Assembly (NCBI RefSeq): GCF_000764305.2
Contig: NW_025941719.1
Span: forward strand, 558,001 to 622,000
Length of the DNA: 64,000 nucleotides
Reading direction: 5' to 3'
Origin: Hyalella azteca
Taxonomy: Eukaryota > Arthropoda > Malacostraca > Amphipoda > Hyalellidae
A model generated the notes under the pieces. The model searched no databases and was not told where the DNA came from. It was given only the letters and a program-made list of their open reading frames with translations. This document shows, piece by piece, positions 36,701-48,700 of this stretch. Each line of letters opens with the position of its first letter. Position 1 is the stretch's first letter. The position numbers and the translations under genes are program-made.

Positions 36701-39700
36701 AACATAAACTTTGGGGTTCATTTTAGCTTACAACTTTCAGGCTGATCGACTTATCACTTAACTTGAATGTCTAAAACTTGCAAATAACCACAAATTCGAG
36801 ATAATGAAGAATTTATCTGCAGAATATGAAGCATAAACAACTACATAATTCGCCATCGCTAATAAAAACCACAGATTCAACACTTGCATGACTAAACAGA
36901 GTGAACACGATTTGTACTCGAAAAAAACACGTACCTTTATGGGGAAATCACGAGCAATGACAAATACCAATTATTTCTATACGATGATAGGGGACTACCT
37001 CTTTATCACTACTGTATCTCATGAAAAGGTTTCAGTTGAGATAAGATACTGAGTAATCACATTGTATTCGGGAACTCACATCTGTACAATTGCTTTGTGC
37101 CGTGCGGCAGTCCTTACCAGCGCGTAACTGAAACATGAAGGAATGAATCCTGGATGTTTGCATAACCTAAAGTGTGGAAAGCTCTAAATGAAAATGGAAA
37201 AATTATTACTATGAAATATGAACAAATTTATACTATTCCCTAACAACGAGGTCACGTCAAATGTGACTTAAATTCTCAACGAGAAATCATCAGTATCCTA
37301 CAGCGATCCTTCATAACAATATCATCAGGAATACCGTCATTGCCAAAAAACTTATTTTATGCAAAAACCACAAAAACTTCAGAAAACAACTGTCCACCGC
37401 ATCGCCTTATTTTGAGTAGAAAATCCGGCAAACCCTTGCAGTAATATGATTTGAAAAGTTATTATTCTACCCTAATGACTTTATAATCGAATACTTACTA
37501 TATACTCTTCATAAGGATCTTTTTCTCGTGTCCTTATGGGCATGTTTCAGTCCCTTATTGTGAGACAAGAGCTGTTGTACATACGCACATAATTATCAAG
37601 CCAACGTTCAACAGCTAAGTTCAGATGTGAGCCTGGCTCAATGCATTCAAATACAAATACTTTAAAAGGTATTTGCGTTCAATACATTTAAATACAAAAT
37701 ACCTTACTTATACATTTTTGTTCCTTCTGTTAATTACGTTCTTCTATAATGTTTGCTTATTGCTGTGATTAGTATAAAAGATTTTTTTCAGTTTTTCATT
37801 TTAATCAGAGAAACTTTAAAAATAGTGAACAAGTTTTCCGCCTGAATTCAAACAGGAGCATGGAGCCAACTTGACACACAAGTTCTTTATCTACTAGTGG
37901 TATGTATGTTCTTACACAGCGCCATCACCGAACTGAGATTCATACTCTGATTACACGATAACTTTTCTCCGATTACACAATATATAACATGGTAACTTTT
38001 TTTCTCCGATCACAAGATATTCGACACGGTAACTTCGTTTTCTCCGATCACACGATAATTAACACGGTAACTTCTTTTTCTATCTAATTACACGATATTT
38101 AACACGGTAACTTCTTTTTATCAAATAACACGATATTTAATACGGTAACTTCTTATTCTTTGATTACACGATATTTAATACGGTAACTTAATTTTATCAA
38201 ATTACGCGACATTTAACACGGTAACTTCTTTTTATCAAATTACACGATATTTAATACGGTAACTTCTTATTCTATGATTACACGATATTTAATACGGTAA
38301 CTTAATTTTATCAAATTACGCGACATTTAACACGGTAACTTCTTTTTATCCAATTACACGATACTTAACGCGGTAACTTCTTTTTATCCAATAACACGAT
38401 ATTTAACACGGTAACTTCTTTTTATAAAATTACACGATATTTAACACGGTAACTTCTTTTTATCCAATTACACGATATTTAACACGGTAACTTGTTTTTA
38501 TCCAATTACACGATATTTAACACGGTAACTTCTTTTTATCATATTACACTGTACCTTGCACTGCGGACTGCGGCTGATTCTTCTCCGATCCCGTGATATA
38601 ACCGTGACTGAGAGAAGTTCTTGGTACAGATCTAGTTGCTGTCTGCATGTAAAAATCCTGATACCAGTCGCTATGCAGTCCATCCGCGCCAGTTACGCGG
38701 TTAACAACGTCTCCAGAGAAATCAAGTCTGAGATGTAACTACATTGCGCCCCCGAGATCTGTTTGGAAGTTGCAAATAATGTAGAGGAGAGGGGATGAGA
38801 GAATGACCGGTGGAATATCAGTGTGTAATGCAAGGGCAGTGCTTATGGGGAATATAGCGAATGAGGAAAAATCCATGTTTGGTTTAGTACGAACCCTGAG
38901 GACTTATGGTAAGTTTATCGGATTTGATTTCTTGAACTAACTTTTAAATTCCTGTTAAAATTTAACAATCGTTAATGGCGGCTAATTTAAATGTACGTAT
39001 GTGCCGAGGAAAAATATGTGATTGCATACTTCATGACAATCCAGAATTTCGGGTAAAATCTCTATATGGTATTACTGAGCTAAGAATAGAGTGATGAACT
39101 CTGTAGGTGCTATTTAGAAAGCAAGATGATATAATCTTCACGGATAATTGTTAGGCATTGATTTAGTACTGAATGCTATGACAAGCAGGATATGGCTGAT
39201 GGGATATTTTTTTGACGTTACATTGTTGGGGGACTATCTCTTATTAAGCTGATAAGCTGACGTCTCCCCGACACATAGCACGTGATCGTTCAAGACTTCA
39301 AGCAATTTTTCAAGACCAAGGATATTCAATAAATAAGCAGTTGAAAGTAAATATAATTACCAATGAATAAATAGAAGCAAAAATACAACAAACCTAACAC
39401 CCTAATCCTAACCTGACTTTAACTTGACTTTAACCGTGCGTTTCCATCACTTTCACTTCACTTCAAAGTTAAATAATCAAGTCCAAATATCGAGTTCATA
39501 TCTTGAGCTCATCTATCAAGTTCGAACATCGAGGCCTTCCTGAAAATAGAACAAAATAACGCTTGAAATAACTAACTAAAGAATGAATATATAATAAACA
39601 AATTAACACGCAAAAATAATCAATAACACGAAACTTAAATCACTTCTAAAATTGAACAAACACAAATATAATCACAGAGCTATCGATTAACGTACCTCCA

Positions 39701-42700
39701 CGGCAAGGACACAAGACACAATGATCGACAAAACGAAATACTGCTGGAGGTCACAGCTAAGGTGATTGAAAACTGAAAATGACAAAATCAAAATCCTAAA
39801 CCTAATACATTGCAACATAAAAATCAGCAATAAATCTATTTCCTCTACAACATTTTAAATTTTAGACAATAATAACTATTTTAAGACAATTAAATTCAAA
39901 ATTTTAAATTTATTTTTGCTCTAATTTGGATATAATTTTTGCTAAGTGCCTATTTTCACCGTCTCTCCACATTATTAGCCTAATCATTTTAATAATTAGG
40001 AGTAATTATTATTGATTGAGTATAGTAAGTATCGAGACAACTGTCGTGAAAAATTTAGCATATAATTCTATGCCGTAAGTCTCAGGTAAGTTTCCAGTTA
40101 AATGATTCCAGATGAAAACTCATGTGCATGCTTAAAAACGTGAATATTATCAGTGTTTTAAAGATACATGCAAACTTTGTTGAACTTATATTCTAGTTCA
40201 GTGCTGAGGCAGAACAACGCAGATGTATCCAGGGTCTGAGTTGCGCTGTAAAAATGGGCTGGTTATGCCTAACATAAATCAAAATATTTTTCCACGAAGG
40301 AATTTTCCAGTGCATTTAAGCCCGCCCAGAGGCAGTTCAGTGCTGCTACTTTAATCGTTATTTTATTTGACCGAATTTAAATTCATACGCATTATCTTGT
40401 GTGAAATGCTGATTGTATGGAGTTGGTCACTATTGTTTCATTATAATAGATAAGTAAGACATGATTTGAAAATAATTAGTTACGCTTGCGTGTTTGTAAG
40501 TTGACAGCCAAGAAGAGTAATAAACTTTGGATATAATTTTTCACCTATTTTAAAAATATAAATTAAAAGGATAATAGACTTGAATAAATATTGAATTGTC
40601 ATCGCAGAAATGACGTTACTCAATTTTAGAATTAACATTAGGAGAGCGTTGCGTGCAATGATATCGTTCAAGTTGCAGCAAGCAAATCAAACTTGAGCTC
40701 CCAACAACATCCTCTCGATTGAGTTCCTCTCTCGATTGCCCACGCGAACACAGACTGCACACAGGAAAATTAGTGGGTTTATGTGAAACTAGCGTTGCAC
40801 TTTTCGCTCTTGTGTGGGTCATCCTGACCCACTTTGGCCCGGCAAATGACGTATCAGTGCCATAAGCAAAACGCATGTCCCTATTAAGACAATGAATTCA
40901 TTCTCCCCCATTCATTCACGTGAGTGTTGGCATACAGAGATCAGGCGCTGTTCCCGGAGCGGGGGGACACACCTACAGGCGGCGCTGAGCTATCAGCTTT
41001 AGGCTCCGGTGGCGGTCATACTTGAAATAAATAAGACAAAGCTGTGCTAGGAATTTAAATGTAAAGAAAATAGCCAAAAAGTTCACCATTTCTTATAAGA
41101 AAAAACGTTTCGTAGTCCAGCTCCATCGTCACGTCAGTTCAAAACCTAGAACACAGTACCTGTGTTCTAGGTTTTGAACTGACGATGGAGCTGGACTAAC
41201 CCACTGGATACTGGAAAAGCTACTGGACTAACCTTTTGAACTGGATGGAGCTGGACAAAACCTAGAACACAGGTACTGTGTTCTAGGTTTTGAACTGACG
41301 TGACGATGGAGCTGGACTCCGAAACGTTTTCTCTTATTAGAAATGGTGAACTTTTTGGTTATTTTCTTTACTTTTATATTCCTGGCGAATTTGCGACTTA
41401 AGCAGCCAAGTGATCTTAAAGCTGGTAAATTTCCTACAGAACACTGAACACCTAAATTGCTAGTCTCAAACTTCCTTTCTCGGAAACGTGGTTCTCGAAT
41501 TCTGCAGCCGTCTGATCTGTGAAAGTTTTGCTCGAGGATGAAATTGTTGCCAGTTGTTTCGTAAATAAATTAAGTTTAGAGCAAAGCTGTCGTAATTTTT
41601 CCCTTAACACTGAGCCCTGCAATTGCAAGCCTGCATCTTCGCTTTACGAACACGAGCACGAAATTTCTTAATTCATGCGTCATTCTTGTTTGCGTTTAAA
41701 TCGTTACGATTAAATCCTATTAATGGTATTAACTGCCATTTATTAAAGAGTGAAAAGACAAAAGAGCGGGTACTTATAAGTGGGTCAAAGTAATAAGTGG
41801 GTAACAAAAAGGTGGGTTAAAGTGAGATTTGTTCGTAAAAAATTTGTTCATAAAAAAAGAGTACTGTTTTGACTTGTTAATGTAGTGGTTGCCAAAACTT
41901 ATTGTAATAACTGACACTTTATGCCTGTAATATTTATTGTAGTATTCAAACAAAATTATGAGGGAAGAATATTATAAGATTTATGGAAGTCGTCATCACA
42001 AATATCTCCTATATAGAACTAGAACCATAGCTTTTGATAGCCCAAGCTGTGAGCATGGTGTGTGATCTTGGTCGAACAGCTTGAAATTATCTTAGTTGCA
42101 TAGAGTTTAAAAATAATATTGATTTATACGCCTGTTTAATTTATACCATATTTTTTTATACGACGGTAAAAAATCGATTTCATATTTGTTCATAAATTAT
42201 CATTTTAATTAAATTATTTTGTTCCAACTATTTTTCAAGAAATTCGAGTTTCTTTTGAGTTCACCTTCATTTTGAAATGAGATCATTGTTATTGAAAATC
42301 GTGTGCAGGCACTCAATGTCACTAATACAACAATGTCAATTTTGGATAAGTGCAGGATTATTCTTCATGTTACTTGAGGACCTAAAAATAGGACTATAAG
42401 CAGTACCACGAAGAAGCTACTGTATAACGGGCACCTGATTCCCAGTTTGGTAAAGCTAATCGAAAATGTGTAGATTTCAGGAATATTATATTGATTAGAA
42501 AAATTGAGTGAATACTCCAGTGATTGGCGCCAGGCAATTAAGTAGTTGAGGCTCTGTTAGTCATCCGTTTAATTACCTTTTCATAACTGACGGGATTTCT
42601 CAGTCCCAAACCCCTAGATACGAGTGACATTGACGACGGTAAATGTATACGAGATGAAAGGGCTAAGAACTCTTCACCGCCATATATACGACTATTGTAC

Positions 42701-45700
42701 GAACAAAATGAGTAACTTTCAAAAAGTTTTGAGCGCGGTGAAAACTTGTGTCTTTATAACAATACAATTTGAGTTACTTGTGTCGGGTAACACCTGGCAA
42801 TAATTGTTAAAGAGAAGAAAGCAGAGGTGCTAGAACGTGTGGGATCATCGAACGGAGGTGCGGAGGTTCTGGCACGACGCCAAGCGTTCAGTCGTTGGGT
42901 CTCTCCTCCAGGCCTCCTATATAACACGAGCCCTTTAGGACCATGATATCGGCGCGCCCACAGACATCAAACAAATACATCAAACATCCAGCAAACAAAT
43001 GAACCATTCCATTTGTTTGATGACCAACGGTGGTAGATGGCAAGTCATGTCACTTGTATTGGCGGTTCATGACGAAATGCAGTTACAATGTCGTGGTAGT
43101 GTCATCTTGATTAAGACCAAGCTTCCCTAACTAAATTTAGAGTCGCCTCAGCTTCTGGTAATCCAAATCAGAAGCTGCCGCGTCAGCAAATTTTCACTGG
43201 GTTCACTTCTTGCGCGGCGAAGTGGTACTGACAGTGGACGAGAAAGAGCTTCTTACTGTTGAAATGATGTTAGAAGGATGAGTTACACACAGTTTATGGC
43301 TGTGCTTTTCTTCCTACGCGTAATTCAATCGAAATGACGCGTTACATACAGTTTACGACCGTGCTTTTCTTCCTACGTGTAATGCAGATAAAAATTACGT
43401 GTTACCTACAGTTTACGACCGTGCTTTTCTTCCTACGTGTAATGCAGATAAAAATTACGTGTTACCTACAGTTTACGGCCGTGCTTTTCTTCCTACGTGT
43501 AATGCAGCCAAAATTACGTGTTACCTACAGTTTATGGTTGCGCTTTTCTTCCTTCCCGTAATGGAGTTATCCTCAAAGCGGCAGTCAAGAGCAGGTCCGC
43601 AAAGGCATTTACAGGCTAATGCCGAGAAGTGGCCGGATGTAAAAGGATCCTATGTATATAAAACATATCGCTGGCAGACTGACTTGACTGGGTGACATTG
43701 ACATGTGCCATTTTCATTGGAATCGGCTTTAACTGTGCGTTGTTTTGAACGTGATCGATTACCATGAGTAATTCAAGGTTATAATTTGTATATTTTTTCA
43801 CTCTATAAACAAAATATGTCTGAAAACAAAATTGATAATTATTGCTCACATAATTGTCTATTATAGGATTTTTCTTCGACGAATCTGCGTATCATTTATA
43901 ATACAATATGACTCCGCTCAAATCTGGTATATCGCGCCGTAACAGTGCATTCAATGAACCATTCATTGAATTATCAATAATCTTTTATTGAATTATGATT
44001 CATTGAATAACGGTAATGATTCATTAACAGTAATGATTCGCTGAATTATCTGATAATGCGCACACTAGTATCGTTATAACTGAGAATGCTGCAGGCGCGG
44101 TGTGCGTCTCTTTAGGTCCAAACTTGTGCCAAACGCTTGGTTGTACTAAGCGTCTTGTGGGTCAGGTAAGGCGTGTGAGTCGTGCGACCAGACAAAGTTA
44201 GCGTCTTAAAACCGTGTTTCGTACTTAAAAATTAAACACGAGAAATGTTCTCTCACTCACTGTTAACTGAATCACGGTTAGGAGATCAGGTTTCAAGATC
44301 TACACAGGAATGTTATTTAAATGAATATGATACTGTAATTACTGGATCTTATATGAGACTAAGCAGGAGCCAATATCAAGACTATTTTGTTTTAACTTGA
44401 ATTTAAGAGCATTCAGATTACAGGTTGTGAATTATTACTTATGAAAAAGGAAGTTGCAAGGATATTGATTATTGATCTAACTGACTTCTAGTTATTAGAT
44501 TTTCGTTTTTTTCAAACAATTCCTAAAAAAATCCGCACAATCGCACATTATGCAGTATTGTTGCATTGACTGCAAGCGACTTTGCAAAAAGTAGTAATTC
44601 AATTGCCGCGGACTTATACTAACGAGAAGCGGTTCCAATCTATTATACGTGATCATTGCAAGTTAAAGACAGGCAATTAGCCACGGGACATTCAGCTACT
44701 GCAATAAAATTAATACTCGTTAATAAGTTTATTTAATCAGCAACGCAACTAAGAGCTAAAATCCACCAATAAAACCGGCAACCGATTTCAGATTTGAATG
44801 CATATCAAATACCTCCAATCTTATCTCTCTGTTTTCTGCCGCATGCAGGACACTGTCGACCAGGCGGATCAAGAAGACGAGAGCAAGAACTCGTCAGGTT
44901 CTCCTAATAAAGTGCGACGTAAATGGAAGAAGCGTCATCACCTCACGGTGCTTAATCCTTACGGCAACGCCTATTTTTATTGGCTGTGCGTCCTCACCAT
45001 CTGCGTGCTGTACAACCTCTGGACCGCCATCGTACGGCAGTCCTTCCCAGAGCTCCAGGAGAACTATGTCCCTTTATGGTACGCAATTACCCTAAGTTTT
45101 CTATAATCTTTCGTAATCTTTAGTCTTCTCATAGTACGGTGTAACCTCAAGTTTCCTCATAATATAGTAAGAATCCCCATATGGTACGGCAAGACCTCAT
45201 GAGCCGTTATGCCACGCCGAATTTTACCTCTCATAGGGTCAAAAATATTTGTTAATAATTCCCATGAATGATCTTCCCATATGACTCTCGCATTATTTCA
45301 CTTCTGAATGTAGGTTATTAAATTTATAATATGTATATTACAGTCCCCGAACCATTAAATCGAAGCCCATCAGCTATATTTTACGTTTTTTTATGTCCAT
45401 AAGCTATGTTTTAAGAGTTATTCTCATGTCCCTCAGGAGTGCACTGGACATCAGTACGGACCTGGTGCTGGTGCTGGACATCCTGGTACAGTACAGGACG
45501 GGGTACTTGGAACAAGGCCTCATCGTCTACGACTCAGAGAAGCTGTCCACTCACTACCGCAACAGCAAGTTCTTCTTCCTCGACTTCATCGCAGTCATTC
45601 CCTTTGACTATTTTATGATGGCGGTCAGTCCTGAATAATATTTATTACATTAATAGTAGTGTTTCGTCATCGGGAAATGTTACTATTAACAGAGTATCAT

Positions 45701-48700
45701 GCTGACAGAGTATAATGATTTGTTAAATCTATGTCGTGAATTATGTTTACTGCTGTAAAATTTTAATTATGAAAAGTGTTTTTAACATAATTATTGATTT
45801 ATCAGTCGTGAATAATATTTATTGCTGCAATGTTGGTCATCAGTCATAGGCAAATCTTATAATGGACAGATTATTTATGCTTTAGGCCGGGAATAATATT
45901 GATTTTATGATTATGATGCCAGTCATAAACAAATGGTAATAATATTTATGGTAATATTTGGAATATTAAATGATGTCGATCAATTTGTAAAATATCGGTT
46001 CCGATCGTTTGCTTGAGTATAAAAATAACATTTAAAATTGATAATTGAAAACAATAACATATTTGAAAGTATATTATAACACTCGTTAACTGTTGACACC
46101 GATCTACAGTAACTTAGTATAAGGTCGTTCACTCGTGGACATTGCGTAATTACGTACGATAATTCTTCTTCCTAAACATAATCTAAAGTTTGTAACCTTG
46201 GAATAATTATTTGTATTTCCAAATGAAATCAAAAGAAACGATTCACGATAATTGAGAGCAAGCTTCGATCGATATGTCATGGTATAAGTTGAAATCGGGC
46301 CACTGAATGTTGTGGAAGTTGAAATCGGGCATCTAATGCAGAAATTGCAGGGAGTGCAATGGAATTCTATTAATCTAAATCAGAAATAAAAAATTTATTA
46401 CCTATCTCAAAAACAATTTATTCCGATGAGCACATGCCCACCAATAATGGATAGGAATGAAGTATACGTAACTTGCACCAAAATTATATCGATGGTAGCA
46501 ATATGACCGTAGTAAGTACTCTAGTGGCAGTAAGTGCAGGAGTTATAGTTGTTGCAGTTAGTACTGTAGATAGCGTAAGTGCTGCAGTTATAGTTGTTGC
46601 TGTTATTACTGTAGTTAGAAGGTGTGCAGTAGCTGCAGCAAGTGCATGAGCTTCAGTATATATACTCGCAGTGAATGCATTACGTACTTGCAGTACGTGT
46701 AGGAGCTGCTGTAAGTGCGTGAATTGGTGGAGTTGCAGTTAGTACAGCAATTATAGTAAGTGCAGGAGTTGCACTAGTTGCAGTAGTCACAGTGAGTTTC
46801 AGTAAGCGGAGAATTTTTACTATGCAGCCAACAGAATCATTTCTCCGCAGATGCACGGAACCGCTGAAAAAAGTTATCCGATGTTCCGCTGCCCTCGGTT
46901 CTTGAAAGTGTACCGGGTCTACAACTACTACTACATGGTAGAAAGTAGAACCTTGTATCCGAACCTGTGGAGGGTTCTCAACCTGGTTCACATCCTCCTA
47001 TTGCTGGCTCACTGGTTCGGCTGCTTCTACTTCATCCTTTCCAAAGCAGAAAATTTCAGAGGAGATTGGGTGTATCCATACAATGCAAGTAAGTTCAACG
47101 TTGCATTTACATTCTAGTACATGCTTTTTTTCTACGCATTCTAGCACATGCTAGAATGCATTCTAGTACATGCTCATGCTTTTTTACCCAAAATCACCAG
47201 CTTTGAATCCGAAAAAATTGAGTATTTAAAGTATTTTCCCTTTTATTTTTATGCAAAAATTTCAAACTTTTATTTGTGTGTTCATCCATCCATATACAAA
47301 TGACTTTGAATTTTGTTAGCATATATTTGCGTGGGTCTCGGAGGGCTGGTTCCGAACACATTAAATCTATTAGGTTCGCTCTCAGTGAGAGCCACCAGAC
47401 CTGAAAGCAATTTCAGCTGCCAATATTGACCCGTCGTCAATCACGCCACGCCAATTATTATTGACCTGGAGCGTTGTTCCTTCCGATACTTGCGTAGTAT
47501 TTTACTATTCTATTTTTAGCTTAAATTTATGTGCCATGCCGATGTTATTTTCTCCTATGAGTCCTTTTTCATTTCATTATTTATGGACAAGCGAGAAACA
47601 TCCATTTTTTTCAAGAAGATTTTTTTCGGAATTTTATTTCATTTCCCCGTTACATGAATCATGAAAAGCAATTGTATTCAAATTAAATTCAGCCGCTTGT
47701 TTCCGCTTAACCATTCTAGATTAGACCGATCAGTGTTCTCATGCCTATTTTAACCAAGAATAAGTATAAAGTCCATTCCTCAAGTGAAATTTGCATAGTG
47801 TCATGAGTTCCTCTTTCAATGGGAATCTCCCAAGAAAAACTACAATCTTCCAGCTTCGGAGTTTTCTATTCAGTGATACCTGTGAATGGAAGCTAGTGAA
47901 GTATTTTTTAAATTTATTTTATAAATTTTATAAATTTAGAAAAAACTGGAGGCTGGAGAAGTATCTTATAAATTCAAGATTCTACATATAAATAAATCTT
48001 TTAAACTGACACAATTTCTAAAATCATCCATAAATGATTTGAATTCAGGGCCCGAGTTCCAGGAATTGTCACGTCAGTACCTGGGCTCAGTTTACTGGTC
48101 AACCTTAACCCTGACGACCATCGGAGACCTGCCAACACCGGAGACAAATAAGCAGTAAGTGTTTTTCCTTAAATTGATGTTCGTCTGCCGACCTGACAAT
48201 AAACCGAGCGTGTCCTCTCCGTGCGAATGTTAAATCAATCCTGCAAACGTACTGACATAATTTCATCTATGCATGGTTATAATGAAATGCGAAATCCCAG
48301 TTAACGTATGAATATATTTTTCCATAGAATCGTGCCTGAACGAAAATTATAATTATTGTTTGATTATTTTTACCACAAAGGCGGTCGTAGTGACGTATTA
48401 ATATTCTGAATTTGATGACTGTTAAATAAAAGTCCTTTGTAAAGATAAAAGTTCCCTAAGTGCTTCAAGCGTCGTGTTGAATTTCTTGGTATCGAATAAA
48501 TTCAAGGTGCCGCGGCTGTGCTGCCTGGCTCCTGCCTAGAACTTCTCTGGAATTATCATAAGCTTTGGATTCTCGATCACATTGATTCCCAGAGTTTTTT
48601 TTAGGAAAATTTTACAGGGGACAAATGTTATGTTCAGTCCTATGTTTTGTTACCTTATGTGGACGAATTTTCATTTAAAGCTGATGTGTTTTTGCTCGTC

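Larger units (their letters stand above)
25648..44848 (+). other. Intron 3 (19.2 kb)
   Basis: Long AT-rich intron with no supported gene. It contains a probable piggyBac-type MITE (27131-27369), a 27-bp minisatellite (27513-27990), a hairpin element (35860-36020), a 38-bp minisatellite (37950-38550), a foldback element (41049-41386) and a 60-bp minisatellite (43276-43566). Stretches such as 28300-35800 and 38600-40700 show nothing I can interpret. Confidence 0.75.

Noticed and set aside
37950..38550. CRISPR-like array
   Set aside because: Units are contiguous near-identical tandem copies without unique spacers, in an animal intron with no cas genes.
44097..44165. Short exon-like segment ending CAG|GTAAGG
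   Set aside because: Its only open frame needs a two-base overhang that exon 3 does not provide, and it is too short to judge.
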